The notes below the pieces were generated by a model. That model saw only the letters and a program-made list of their open reading frames with translations, was not told where the DNA came from and ran no database searches. A program made the position numbers and the translations under genes. Positions 1 through 8,887 of a stretch of DNA of 64,000 nt are shown piece by piece. Numbering within the stretch: the first letter of the stretch is position 1; each line of letters starts with the position of its first letter. Source of the stretch: Ignavibacteriota bacterium (GTDB lineage Bacteria; Bacteroidota; Ignavibacteria; Ignavibacteriales; Melioribacteraceae); NCBI GenBank assembly GCA_016716225.1, contig JADJWT010000001.1:2242501-2306500 (forward strand), read 5' to 3'.

Positions 1-1122
1 TATTAAAAAATAAACTTCGGATTCAACAATTGTAGAATTATTTATTTCCACATCTAAAAATAATTTCTCCGGAGTATGTAGATTTTTAATATTTCCGTGC
101 ATATTTAAGTTTGTATTTTGATAATTCATACTAAGTTTGGAAATATCAAAATCCCCAAAAAATCCTTTTGCTCTCATTTGAACATCAACATTTCCCTTAA
201 TAAAATTAGTAGCTTCAATAAATGTAGAAAGATCATCAAAGTTGAATGGGCTTGCATTTAATTCAACATCAAGCGGATAATCATTAAAGTCTTTAAGTTC
301 AACATCGCCAAGTAGATTTAGTTTATCAATTTTAGCGTTCAAAGAAAAATTTGAACTATCTGTTTTTATTTTAAGATTTCTTACTTGAGCAAAATTTTCA
401 TTTAATTCAAACTCACCGGAAAATTTATTCAAATTAAAAGAATTAAAATTAGGATTAACGGAAAAATTATTTAGGTACAATCTTATAAGAGATGAATTAA
501 TATTTGCAAAAATTTTAGCATCTAAAAAAATCTCATTTAATTTGAGATCCTCAGTATTTACATGATCATAGAATTTATTAGAATTTAAATTTGGAAATGT
601 CTGTCTTGTGAAAGAAAGATTTTGAAAATTTAAATTGTTAACTTGAATTGTAAAGGGAAATGTTGATTTTGATGTATCTTCCGGCTCATTATCTGGTTTA
701 AATATTTTATTAATATTCCAATTTCCGTCAATATCTTGAAGTAACTTTATTGAAGTATTTTTAATAGAAATTTCTCTAACCAAAATTCTCTTTAAAAGTA
801 AATGAACCGGACTTGTTTTAATCACAATTTCATCAGCATTTATTAAGGTATCTTTTTCGGAATATAAAATTGTGTTGTGTAAAATAACAGAAGAAAAAAT
901 AGATCCATCAATTTCTTTAATAAAAAGATTCCCGTTAATTAATGGAGAAACTTGAGAAATAATTTGATTTCGTAAAAATTCTCTAAACGTTTTTGTTTGC
1001 GAGAACCCAAAAAAAGCAACTAATAAAAAAAGAAAAATTGCAAAGAAGCCAATAAAGGCATTTACAATTTTATGCAATAACGATCTTTTAAATCCGTTAT
1101 TTTCTTTTTTTTTATCATTCAT
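1..1122 (-). CDS. TamB/AsmA-like outer-membrane assembly protein, N-terminal part (truncated by window edge)
   Basis: The frame is open from an ATG at 1122 to the window start, giving 374 residues without a stop, so the C-terminus lies outside. A charged Lys-rich N-terminus precedes one membrane anchor at about residues 19-38. After it come long Asn/Leu-rich beta-strand repeats such as LFIKEIDGSIFSS and IDKLNLLGDVELKDF, as seen in TamB/AsmA-like proteins that span the periplasm and help move lipids or outer-membrane proteins. The start overlaps the end of rfaE2 by 8 bases, so it is translationally coupled to the LPS operon. The family call rests on architecture and repeat style, not on a single motif. 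Confidence 0.7.
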   Translation of the reverse strand, partial: MNDKKKENNGFKRSLLHKIVNAFIGFFAIFLFLLVAFFGFSQTKTFREFLRNQIISQVSPLINGNLFIKEIDGSIFSSVILHNTILYSEKDTLINADEIVIKTSPVHLLLKRILVREISIKNTSIKLLQDIDGNWNINKIFKPDNEPEDTSKSTFPFTIQVNNLNFQNLSFTRQTFPNLNSNKFYDHVNTEDLKLNEIFLDAKIFANINSSLIRLYLNNFSVNPNFNSFNLNKFSGEFELNENFAQVRNLKIKTDSSNFSLNAKIDKLNLLGDVELKDFNDYPLDVELNASPFNFDDLSTFIEATNFIKGNVDVQMRAKGFFGDFDISKLSMNYQNTNLNMHGNIKNLHTPEKLFLDVEINNSTIVESEVYFLI

Positions 1123-1597
1123 TATAAGTATCTAGAACTTTCTTAATAATATTGGTTGTTGATTGCGAAGTTACAAATTGAATATTTTTTACTTCACCGC
1201 CATTTGCTTCCACAACATCACGACCTACAATATTCTCAATTGCCCAATCGCCACCCTTAATTAAAACATCCGGAATAATTTTATCAATTAATTCTTTCGG
1301 AGTTGGATCATCAAATAAGACAACATAATCAACACATTTTAGATTATTTAAAATAAATGCTCTCTCTTCTTGAGTAACAATTGGTCTTTTTTCGCCTTTA
1401 ATTTCTCTAACAGATCTATCACTATTTAATCCAACAATCAAAATATCTCCGCATTCTTTTGCTTTTATTAAATAATCAACATGACCGGCATGTAAAATAT
1501 CAAAGCAGCCATTTGTGAATACAACTTTTTTATTATTTTGTTTCAATTGTTTTCTAATTTCAATTAATTTATCAAAGTTTATAAGTGCATTTTTCAT
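1115..1597 (-). CDS. rfaE2: D-glycero-beta-D-manno-heptose 1-phosphate adenylyltransferase
   Basis: This cytidylyltransferase-fold enzyme transfers AMP to heptose 1-phosphate to make ADP-heptose for the LPS inner core. The nucleotide-binding signature FTNGCFDILHAGH lies at about residues 27-39 with the HAGH box at 36-39, and the C-terminal STTNIIKK segment is typical. At 160 residues it matches the stand-alone adenylyltransferase half of HldE. Its start overlaps the stop of rfaE1 by 4 bases, so the pathway is encoded as two coupled genes and not as the fused HldE of enterobacteria. Confidence 0.93.
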   Translation of the reverse strand: MKNALINFDKLIEIRKQLKQNNKKVVFTNGCFDILHAGHVDYLIKAKECGDILIVGLNSDRSVREIKGEKRPIVTQEERAFILNNLKCVDYVVLFDDPTPKELIDKIIPDVLIKGGDWAIENIVGRDVVEANGGEVKNIQFVTSQSTTNIIKKVLDTYNE

Positions 1598-2583
1598 TTT
1601 AATGATTCCCGCATGATATTAAAAAGTTTTGATTTTTCAATTGGTACAATTCCAATTTCTTCGCAAACAATTCCCGCCGCAAAATTTGCGATATAGGCAG
1701 CTTCAATAATTGATACACCACTTGCTAAAGCTAAACTTAATGTTGAAATTACAGTATCTCCGGCACCAGAAACATCTGCAACTTTCCTTGCTTTTGTTGG
1801 AATTCTGATTTCATCTTTTCCATTTTCAAAAAGTGCAATACCTTTTTCACCTAATGTTATCAATACATATTTTGCTTTTAACATTTCTAATAATTTGTTT
1901 CCAGCTTGTGAAATTTCCTTATCGGAATTTATTCTCATTCCAAGTATGTCTTCAGTTTCTTTTCTGTTAGGTTTAAATAAAGTTACATTTTGAAAATTTT
2001 TGAAATTAATAAATTTGGGATCAACGGTTACTATTTTATTATTCTCGTTTGCAAGTTGAATAATTTTCTTGATTAAATTTTCTGTTAAAACACCTTTGTT
2101 GTAATCTTGTAAAATTATTGCAGAAATTGAATTGATATGTTGATAAAGAAATTCAATAATATTTTTTTGCAAATTATCATTTAAAAAATTTTTACTTTCT
2201 TTATCAATTCTTACAACATGTTGTTTCCCGGCAATTACACGAGTCTTTGTTGTTGTTGGTCTTGTATTATCTTTAAATATTCCCGAACTATTAATATTTT
2301 CTTTTTGCAATAATTTTAAAAATATTTCGCTATCAGTATCATCCCCAATAATTCCAATCGGTAATGCTATGCCTCCTAATGTTTTAATATTTAAAGCAAC
2401 ATTTGCTGCACCGCCAAATCTGAAAAATTCATTTTCAATTTCAACAACAGGAACCGGTGCTTCCGGAGAAACTCTAGATACATCACCCCAAAAATATCCG
2501 TCAAGCATCATATCGCCAATTACGGCAACTTTATGATTGCCAAACATATTTTCTATTTCATATAATCTATTTAATGATATCAT
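1594..2583 (-). CDS. rfaE1: D-glycero-beta-D-manno-heptose-7-phosphate kinase
   Basis: This PfkB/ribokinase-family sugar kinase phosphorylates heptose 7-phosphate at C1, the step before rfaE2 and GmhB in ADP-heptose synthesis. The GGAANVALN box at about 58-66 is the PfkB N-terminal signature. VSGAGDT at about 271-277 supplies the anion hole and the catalytic aspartate. The length of 329 residues fits the separate kinase domain. Four-base overlaps on both sides, with rfaE2 downstream and the propeller gene upstream, indicate one polycistronic message. Confidence 0.93.
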   Translation of the reverse strand: MISLNRLYEIENMFGNHKVAVIGDMMLDGYFWGDVSRVSPEAPVPVVEIENEFFRFGGAANVALNIKTLGGIALPIGIIGDDTDSEIFLKLLQKENINSSGIFKDNTRPTTTKTRVIAGKQHVVRIDKESKNFLNDNLQKNIIEFLYQHINSISAIILQDYNKGVLTENLIKKIIQLANENNKIVTVDPKFINFKNFQNVTLFKPNRKETEDILGMRINSDKEISQAGNKLLEMLKAKYVLITLGEKGIALFENGKDEIRIPTKARKVADVSGAGDTVISTLSLALASGVSIIEAAYIANFAAGIVCEEIGIVPIEKSKLFNIMRESLK

Positions 2584-3692
2584 GTTTTTTGTTTTGAAAA
2601 ATCTGGAAGAAAATCTGTAACTAAATTAATCTTGAATAATCCATTGCTCGAACCGAGCCAAACATTGTTGCCATCAAAATGAATTGATAAAATTGTATCA
2701 GGAATGAAATCAGAATTTATTTTTTTTATGCGGAAATTTTTTTTATCAATTAGAAAAATTCCTTGCCCAATTAATTCTTTTGATTTTGGATCAAATTTGT
2801 AAATAGATGTCCAAACATATTTGCCGGATTTTTCCAAAGAAAATATTCCGTTAGCTTCAAGCTTATTTAACTCGCTGAATTTTGTCCAATTAATTTTTCT
2901 ATCGAATAAAAATAATCCTCCGATATTAAATTCCGGATTATCTTCTGTAATAAATTCATCGGTTCCGAACCAAATAAATTCATTGTCCGGTAAAATTCTT
3001 GAAACCGAAACTTGCTTTCCTTCACCTAAAAAATAATCGTCATTATTATCATAATAAATAATTTTTGGATTGCCATCACTATTTTTAGCGTTTTTAAGTA
3101 ATTTATGTAGCCCAGCTTCAACGCCAATCCACAAAAGGCTATCACCATCTAATGATAAATGTTTAATCGTATTTGTTTGATCATTTTTATTTATGGTTAA
3201 ATCTATATCTGAATATTTTTGATTTGTCAAATCATATTTAGTTAAATATTTAAATCTTCCAATCCATAAAATATTTTCAGATTTATCATATTCCAAACTT
3301 CTAATCCAATTTCCAAATTGTCCGCCTAGTGAAAATTTTCTTTTATCCCATCTATTTCTTCTTTTATCGTAAATGTATAAGCCGTCAGCTGATCCGGCCC
3401 AAATAAATCGTGGACTTACTTCAATGCAGTAAAAAAAATCTTGTTTAAGTTTACGGTTATCTGATGAAAAATTGGTCCACTGATCTTTAAATTTATTGTA
3501 TTTGTAAACTCCGTTTCCTTCAGTTGCAACCCAAAGATCAATGCCGTCACTTTTAATATCGGTTATTATTTTTCCGTTAAGAAAATTTTCAACAGAATCT
3601 TTTTGTGAAAAAATAAAATTATTGCAAAATAAAGCTAAGACAAATAAATGAATGATTAAACTTTTAATATTCACTTTAGTTAAATTGATCAT
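2580..3692 (-). CDS. Secreted beta-propeller protein (two-component-regulator-propeller-like repeats)
   Basis: An N-terminal signal peptide (Lys-containing start, hydrophobic SLIIHLFVLALF, end near residue 29) is followed by about seven repeats. Each contains a W-x-G or W-x-A element and then a GLY/GLF-type strand: LWVATEGNGVY, IWAGSADGLYIYD, LWIGVEAGLHKL, IWFGTDE and VWLGSSNGLFKI. These resemble the reg_prop blades of periplasmic sensor domains, but no kinase, membrane or DNA-binding domain follows. The 370 residues could make one complete seven-bladed propeller. It overlaps rfaE1 by 4 bases, which ties it to the LPS operon. Its function is unknown. Confidence 0.7.
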   Translation of the reverse strand: MINLTKVNIKSLIIHLFVLALFCNNFIFSQKDSVENFLNGKIITDIKSDGIDLWVATEGNGVYKYNKFKDQWTNFSSDNRKLKQDFFYCIEVSPRFIWAGSADGLYIYDKRRNRWDKRKFSLGGQFGNWIRSLEYDKSENILWIGRFKYLTKYDLTNQKYSDIDLTINKNDQTNTIKHLSLDGDSLLWIGVEAGLHKLLKNAKNSDGNPKIIYYDNNDDYFLGEGKQVSVSRILPDNEFIWFGTDEFITEDNPEFNIGGLFLFDRKINWTKFSELNKLEANGIFSLEKSGKYVWTSIYKFDPKSKELIGQGIFLIDKKNFRIKKINSDFIPDTILSIHFDGNNVWLGSSNGLFKINLVTDFLPDFSKQKT

Positions 3693-3704
3693 ATAAAATT
3701 TTGC

Positions 3705-4457
3705 TTAGGTTAGAAGAAGAGAAGATTCTTGTTTAGCGAATTCTGTGTTAAAAATATTTTCAAAACCCAATATTATATTATGCTGAAGTTCAAAAATGTT
3801 TATGCTTCTTTTTAGGATTGAAGATATTTCTATGGTTTTATTTTGCATTTCAGTTTTAAGCTCTGTTTTATTTTCTTCTGCTATGTTTAAATAATTAACA
3901 ATATTTAAATGATTTTTCCCAATTAATATTGATCCATGCTGAAGAATTTTATCTCCTAATTTTCTTTGTGCACTACCTACAAGTTTTTTACCTCTGAATT
4001 TGATTTCACTTTTTGCAGTACTAGCAAAACAGAGTCCGCCGGAATGTTCTTTTATTAAATCGGAAAAGTTTGGCTGATGATTTTCTAATTCAACATCATT
4101 TAGTTGGGAATCATATTTTCTTAATCCAATAACTATTGCTTCAGAAATTTGTTCATAAATTAATCTGCCGCTTAAATTTTTATAGTTAGGAATAACAACT
4201 GAATAAGTTAATTCTTCGGAATGCAGAATTGCGCGTCCACCCGTAGGACGTTTAACCATATCAATATTTTTTATTTCAGCTAAATTTTTATTAATATCAT
4301 TATATGATTGATTTGCTCCAAGAGAAATACAATTTGGTTCCCAACCATAAAATCTTAAAAATGCTTGTTCTGAAGTACAATTTTTAACTAATTGTAAATC
4401 GAAATCCATATTGAATTTACCGGAAAAAGTTTGATATTCTAAAAGATTCCAAATCAC
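3705..4457 (-). CDS. LipM-type octanoyltransferase / lipoate-protein ligase family protein
   Basis: A member of the biotin/lipoate A/B ligase fold, which moves octanoyl or lipoyl groups onto lipoyl domains. KRPTGGRAILH at about 69-79 is the substrate-binding motif. Cys143, in GGLCFAS, sits where the acyl-thioester cysteine of LipM-type octanoyltransferases lies. Lys158, in GKKLVGSAQ, matches the invariant lysine. The cysteine favours LipM over LplA, although some LplA homologues share parts of this motif. The start overlaps the lpxA stop by 4 bases, so it is co-expressed with lipid A genes; both pathways draw on acyl-ACP. Confidence 0.78.
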   Translation of the reverse strand: MIWNLLEYQTFSGKFNMDFDLQLVKNCTSEQAFLRFYGWEPNCISLGANQSYNDINKNLAEIKNIDMVKRPTGGRAILHSEELTYSVVIPNYKNLSGRLIYEQISEAIVIGLRKYDSQLNDVELENHQPNFSDLIKEHSGGLCFASTAKSEIKFRGKKLVGSAQRKLGDKILQHGSILIGKNHLNIVNYLNIAEENKTELKTEMQNKTIEISSILKRSINIFELQHNIILGFENIFNTEFAKQESSLLLT

Positions 4458-5233
4458 TTTTTAATAATTCCTCTTTTGCTATTAGCAAGAAAAGTTAAAA
4501 TCGATTCTGCGAGTTTGTCATTCGGAAATTTATTTACAATTTTTTCTTTTGCTTGTGTTAAGTTAAAATCTTGCATGAAAATTATACTGTACAAATTTTT
4601 TAATCTAGAAATTTCATCATTCGTGAAACCCCTTCTGCGTAAACCAATTGTATTTAATCCTTCAAATTTAAGAGGATCTCCGGCAGCTAAAACATAGGGC
4701 GGAACATCAACAACAACTCTGTAACCTCCGCCAATCATAACATGCTGTCCAACTTTCCCAAATTGATGTACAAGTGAACCGCCACCTAAAATAACCCAAT
4801 CACCCAATTCAACATGTCCGCCTAATTGAACGCTATTTGCCAATATACAATTATTTCCAACAATACAATCATGTGCAACGTGCGAGTAAGCCATTAACAA
4901 GCAATTTTTACCAACTTTAGAAATTTTGGATTCTTTTGTCCCTCTATGTAAAGTGGCAAATTCTCTAACCACGGTATCATCACCAATTTCAAAAACAGAT
5001 TCTTCATTCGCAAATTTTAAATCTTGAGGATGATTTGAAACTGAAGCACCTTGATAAATTTTTACTCTGTTTCCAATTCTAGCACCTTCATAAATTCCAA
5101 CATGTTGACCAATTATACAATTCTCGCCAATAATTACATTTTCTTCCACAACAGAATAGGGACCAATTATTGTCCCGTTTCCAATTTTTGCATTTGGACT
5201 TACAATTGCTGTTTGATGAATTTTTATTTCCAT
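4454..5233 (-). CDS. lpxA: Acyl-ACP--UDP-N-acetylglucosamine O-acyltransferase
   Basis: LpxA catalyses the first acylation of UDP-GlcNAc in lipid A synthesis in the cytoplasm. The N-terminal two thirds is a left-handed beta-helix of hexapeptide repeats such as IGNGTI, IGENCI and VGNNCI. The catalytic His is at about 121 in the SHVAHDC context. The C-terminal helical region after about residue 190 includes the usual GLRRRGF segment. At 259 residues it is full length. It lies 2 bases after lpxC-fabZ, in the conserved order lpxD, lpxC/fabZ, lpxA. Confidence 0.96.
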   Translation of the reverse strand: MEIKIHQTAIVSPNAKIGNGTIIGPYSVVEENVIIGENCIIGQHVGIYEGARIGNRVKIYQGASVSNHPQDLKFANEESVFEIGDDTVVREFATLHRGTKESKISKVGKNCLLMAYSHVAHDCIVGNNCILANSVQLGGHVELGDWVILGGGSLVHQFGKVGQHVMIGGGYRVVVDVPPYVLAAGDPLKFEGLNTIGLRRRGFTNDEISRLKNLYSIIFMQDFNLTQAKEKIVNKFPNDKLAESILTFLANSKRGIIKK

Positions 5234-5235
5234 AT

Positions 5236-6642
5236 TTACTCTTGTTCTATTCTATCAACAATTGCTGCTTTTAATTCTGCTTCAGCAACTAAATTATTAT
5301 TTACAAAAGCTTTTGCACCAATTACAATTATACTGTTTCTTTTATTTAACAAAGTCACTTCCATTATTAATTGATCACCTGGAACAACTTGTTTTCTAAA
5401 TTTCGCTTTATCAATTCCCATAAATAAAACTAATTTTTCTTCTGGATTTGGGATTGAATTTAACATTAATATTCCACCGGTTTGCGCCATTGCTTCAATT
5501 ATCAAAACTCCCGGCATAACAGGTCTTCCAGGAAAATGTCCGGTGAAAAAAGGTTCGTTTGCAGTTACTGATTTAATTCCGACAACTTTTTTATCCAACT
5601 CAAGATGAATTATTTTATCAACTAATAAAAATGGATATCTGTGAGGAAGAATTTTTTGAATAGCAATATTATCAAATACAATTCCTTCTTTTTTAACATG
5701 TTGATATTTTTTTTCAAGTTGTTTTTGCTGATATAATTTTCTAATCTTTTTTGCAAATTCAACATTTGATTTATGTCCTGGTCGTGCAGCAAGAATTTGT
5801 GCTTTTATTGGAGCACCGATTAAAGCTAAATCGCCAATCATATCAAGCAGTTTATGTCGTACAGGTTCATTTTTAAATCGCAAACTGTATTCGTTTAAAA
5901 AACCATTTTTACCAACTGTAATTTTTTCTTCCAATCCTAATTTTTCTGTTAATTGATCCAAATAATCTTCGGATACTTGTTTATCAACAATAACAACAGC
6001 ATTTTCTAAATTTCCACCTTTTATTAAACCTTGATTTGCAAGAGTTTCAACTTCACTTAAAAAACAAAATGTTCTTGTTGGAGCAAATTCAGAAACAAAT
6101 TCTTTTTCCAAATCAAATAAACCGGTATGTTGACTTCCCAGAGCCGGATTGTGATAATCAACCATAACTGTCATTCTAAATCCATCTAGCGGAAGTGCAA
6201 CAATATCTACTTGTTCTTCTTCATTGTGGAAAGTAATTGTTTCATCAATTATTAGATAATTTTTTGGCTGAGTCTGTTTAACAATTCCAGCTTCAAGAAG
6301 TTTATCTACAAATGGTTTTGAACTTCCGTCAGCAATTGGCGGTTCAATTCCATTGATTTCAATTATTATATTATCAATCTGCAAACCGGCTACTGCAGCT
6401 AAAACATGTTCAACAGTATGAACTTTTATATCGCCAATTCCAAGAGTTGTTCCCCGAGAAATATCAACCACATATTCTGCAAAAGCTGGAATTTCAAGAT
6501 GATCCGCCAAATCAGTTCTAATAAATTTTATTCCAAAATTATCCGGAGCGGGTTTAAATGTTAAAGTGCAAGATGTACCGGTGTGAAGTCCATCTCCAGA
6601 AATTGAAATTGGGTTAGCTATAGTGGTTTGGAGATCAAGCAT
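5236..6642 (-). CDS. lpxC-fabZ: Bifunctional UDP-3-O-acyl-N-acetylglucosamine deacetylase / 3-hydroxyacyl-ACP dehydratase
   Basis: A fusion of LpxC (about residues 1-305) and FabZ (about 322-468). LpxC commits UDP-GlcNAc to lipid A; the zinc ligands are His79 (HTVEH), His263 and Asp267 (RHKLLDMIGD), with catalytic His290. FabZ dehydrates 3-hydroxyacyl-ACP; His369 in GHFPGRP and Glu383 in IIEAMAQ are the catalytic pair. A charged linker rich in Lys and Gln joins them. Joining the two enzymes that compete for 3-hydroxyacyl chains is a known trait of Bacteroidota and Chlorobi. The stop of lpxD overlaps the start by one base. Confidence 0.96.
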   Translation of the reverse strand: MLDLQTTIANPISISGDGLHTGTSCTLTFKPAPDNFGIKFIRTDLADHLEIPAFAEYVVDISRGTTLGIGDIKVHTVEHVLAAVAGLQIDNIIIEINGIEPPIADGSSKPFVDKLLEAGIVKQTQPKNYLIIDETITFHNEEEQVDIVALPLDGFRMTVMVDYHNPALGSQHTGLFDLEKEFVSEFAPTRTFCFLSEVETLANQGLIKGGNLENAVVIVDKQVSEDYLDQLTEKLGLEEKITVGKNGFLNEYSLRFKNEPVRHKLLDMIGDLALIGAPIKAQILAARPGHKSNVEFAKKIRKLYQQKQLEKKYQHVKKEGIVFDNIAIQKILPHRYPFLLVDKIIHLELDKKVVGIKSVTANEPFFTGHFPGRPVMPGVLIIEAMAQTGGILMLNSIPNPEEKLVLFMGIDKAKFRKQVVPGDQLIMEVTLLNKRNSIIVIGAKAFVNNNLVAEAELKAAIVDRIEQE

Positions 6643-7697
6643 TAAATATTTTCCTTTAATTTTATCGATTCATTTTCAAGTTGATTAATTTTTTCTTCTA
6701 ATTTTTTTATTCTTTCTAAATAGTTTGGGAGTGCTCTAATGTGTGCTTCTAATTTTAAAGTTGATCTTAATTCCATAGCCGGTGAACCAAAATAGGTTCC
6801 GGATTTAGTTAAGGATTTTGATATTCCACTTTGCGCACCTACCATAACTTTATCAGCAATTTCAATGTGACCAGTTGCACCAACTTGTCCGCCGAAAACA
6901 CAATTTTCACCAACTTTTGTACTTCCCGAAACACCACTTTGTGCAGACATAACGGTGTTTTTTCCAATTTTTACATTATGAGCAATTTGAATTAAATTAT
7001 CTAATTTAACTCCTTTTGAAATTATTGTTGAACCAACTGCAGCTCTATCAATTGAAACGTTTGAACCAATTTCAACATCATCTTCAATTATAACATTCCC
7101 GATCTGTGGGATTTTGTGATAAACTCCGTGTGAATCTGGAGTATATCCAAATCCATCCGATCCAATAACAGTTCCGGAATGAATAATTACATTATTTCCA
7201 ATTATGGTATTTTCTCTAATTGTAACATTAGGAAAAATCAAAACGTTGTTTCCAATTTTACAATTTTCTAAAATTACTGTGTTGTGATAAATTTTAGAAT
7301 TGGATCCGATTGAAGAATTTTTTCCGATAAAAACATTTACTCCAACTGAAACATTATTTTCGAGTTTAACATTTTCATCTAATACAGCGGATTGATGAAT
7401 TCCTTCTAGTCGGAATTCCGGATTAAAATATTCTAAAATAATTTTTTGAAAAGCTAAGTTTGGTTTGTCAACAATAATGTAAGTTAAATTTTTATTTGTT
7501 TGTTCAATATCTTTATTTATTAAAATTGCTGAAGCTTTTGTTGAATTTAGAAAGTGATTATAACTTGACATGTATAAAAATGTTAAATCTCCATATTCTG
7601 CATCTTGTATATTTTGTAATCTAGAAATTTCTAAATCTGAATTTCCAATAATTTTGCCGTTTACAAGTTCAGCAATTTCTTCAATTTTCACTTTCAT
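6642..7697 (-). CDS. lpxD: UDP-3-O-(3-hydroxyacyl)glucosamine N-acyltransferase
   Basis: LpxD adds the N-linked 3-hydroxyacyl chain in lipid A synthesis. An N-terminal UDP-GlcNAc-binding domain (about 1-100) precedes a long left-handed beta-helix of hexapeptides (about 105-300). The catalytic His240 lies in the NLIQIAHNVKIG motif, and GSDGFGY at about 179-185 is conserved. The C-terminus ends in a short amphipathic coiled helix for trimerisation. At 351 residues it is full length. It follows the ompH genes, as in many Gram-negative genomes. Confidence 0.95.
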   Translation of the reverse strand: MKVKIEEIAELVNGKIIGNSDLEISRLQNIQDAEYGDLTFLYMSSYNHFLNSTKASAILINKDIEQTNKNLTYIIVDKPNLAFQKIILEYFNPEFRLEGIHQSAVLDENVKLENNVSVGVNVFIGKNSSIGSNSKIYHNTVILENCKIGNNVLIFPNVTIRENTIIGNNVIIHSGTVIGSDGFGYTPDSHGVYHKIPQIGNVIIEDDVEIGSNVSIDRAAVGSTIISKGVKLDNLIQIAHNVKIGKNTVMSAQSGVSGSTKVGENCVFGGQVGATGHIEIADKVMVGAQSGISKSLTKSGTYFGSPAMELRSTLKLEAHIRALPNYLERIKKLEEKINQLENESIKLKENI

Positions 7698-7719
7698 TTT
7701 TTTATCAAAATAATTTCTA

Positions 7720-8232
7720 TTATTGTAATTTTCTTAAAACATCCGGAGTAATATCATATTCTTCTTTTGCATAAAGAAATATTAAATCTCCGCTTCTATC
7801 AAAAACAAAATCTAATTCTTTTTCAACGGCAACTTCTTCTATTACTGCAAAAACTTTATTTTGGATTGGTTTCATTAATTCGTCTTGTTTTTTATAAAGT
7901 TCTCCGTTAACTCCAAATTTACCTTGTCTAAACGTTTCAATTTTGTCTTCCATTGAAACAAGTTCTTTTTCAGTTTCGGCTTTTTTCTGATTGCCCATAA
8001 TTAATTTTCTTTTTTCGTAATCATCAAACTTAACTTGCCATTCTTTTTTAAGAACATCTAATTCTTTCTGCCATTCATCAATTTGAGCATCTATTTTTTT
8101 TTGTGCATCTTGTGCATCAGGAAGTTGACTAATTACTGTTTCGGAATCAACATAACCAATTTTTAATTGAGCAAATAAATTTGTTGAAACAAGAAGAAAA
8201 ATGAACAATATTAAATGCTTACTGATTTTCAT
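7720..8232 (-). CDS. OmpH/Skp-family periplasmic chaperone (copy 1)
   Basis: Skp-type chaperones hold unfolded outer-membrane proteins in the periplasm for BamA. A signal peptide (LILFIFLLVSTNLFAQ) is followed by LKIGYVDSETV, the conserved first strand. Then comes a long charged coiled coil (about 45-120) and a C-terminal DFVFDRSGDLIFLYAKEEYD segment typical of the family in Bacteroidota. It lies between a second ompH gene and lpxD. The two copies are clearly related, so they arose by tandem duplication. Confidence 0.88.
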   Translation of the reverse strand: MKISKHLILFIFLLVSTNLFAQLKIGYVDSETVISQLPDAQDAQKKIDAQIDEWQKELDVLKKEWQVKFDDYEKRKLIMGNQKKAETEKELVSMEDKIETFRQGKFGVNGELYKKQDELMKPIQNKVFAVIEEVAVEKELDFVFDRSGDLIFLYAKEEYDITPDVLRKLQ

Positions 8233-8267
8233 AACTAATCTCTCCTAAATATGCTGTTTAAAATAAC

Positions 8268-8318
8268 ATAGAGGTTTGAAACTTGCTAATTTTATTTATG
8301 CAAATCCCAAACCTCTAT
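8268..8318 (-). repeat. Inverted repeat (11-bp perfect arms) between the two ompH genes
   Basis: The arms ATAGAGGTTTG (8268-8278) and CAAACCTCTAT (8308-8318) are perfectly complementary around a 29-base loop, in the 103-base gap between the two ompH genes. On the transcribed minus strand the hairpin is followed by GTTATTTTAA, which is only weakly U-rich. It may act as a partial terminator, a stabiliser of the upstream bamA-ompH message or a processing site. Confidence 0.55.
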
Positions 8319-8335
8319 AATAATTGTTAAAAAAA

Positions 8336-8857
8336 TTATCCTCTTTTTAATTTGTCTAAAACAATATTTGTTAAGTCAAATTGAGGATCTGCAAAAAGTA
8401 AAAGTACATCACCGGTTTTATCAAAAACAAAGTTCATGCCTTCTTGCTGTCTTACTTTATCAATTGCATCAAGAATTTTTGCTTTAATTGGTTTTAACAA
8501 TTCATCTTGTTTAATAAAAAGTTCGCCGTTCGGTTGAGCAAATTTTTGTTGGCGGAACTGTTGAATATTTTGTTCCTTTCTAACCAAATCTTGTTGAACT
8601 TCTCTTTGTTTTTCCGGAGTCATATTTGTGAATTGTTTTTGAGCATCAGCGTAAGCAGTTTGCAAATCTGTTGTCATGCTATCAATTGATTTTGACCATT
8701 TTGAAGTAAGCGCATCTAAATCACTTTGTGCTTTAATTGCCGGAGGATATTGTTGTAAAATAATTTCAGAATCAACCCAGCCGATTTTTTGTGTTGATTG
8801 AGCAAATAGTGAAACACTAATTATAAAAAATAGTAGAAAAAGAATTGTTGTTCTCAA
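8336..8857 (-). CDS. OmpH/Skp-family periplasmic chaperone (copy 2)
   Basis: This is the first ompH gene after bamA. The signal peptide (ILFLLFFIISVSLFAQ) is followed by QKIGWVDSEIIL, a Gln/Lys-rich coiled coil (about 40-125) and MNFVFDKTGDVLLLFADPQFD near the end. This is the same plan as the neighbouring copy, with diverged sequence. It probably forms the trimeric tentacle chaperone that carries barrel precursors to the Bam complex. Separation from the next copy by a strong hairpin suggests the two are produced at different levels. Confidence 0.88.
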   Translation of the reverse strand: MRTTILFLLFFIISVSLFAQSTQKIGWVDSEIILQQYPPAIKAQSDLDALTSKWSKSIDSMTTDLQTAYADAQKQFTNMTPEKQREVQQDLVRKEQNIQQFRQQKFAQPNGELFIKQDELLKPIKAKILDAIDKVRQQEGMNFVFDKTGDVLLLFADPQFDLTNIVLDKLKRG

Positions 8858-8887
8858 TTTAACCTCATTTTTTGTTTGATTTTGTTA

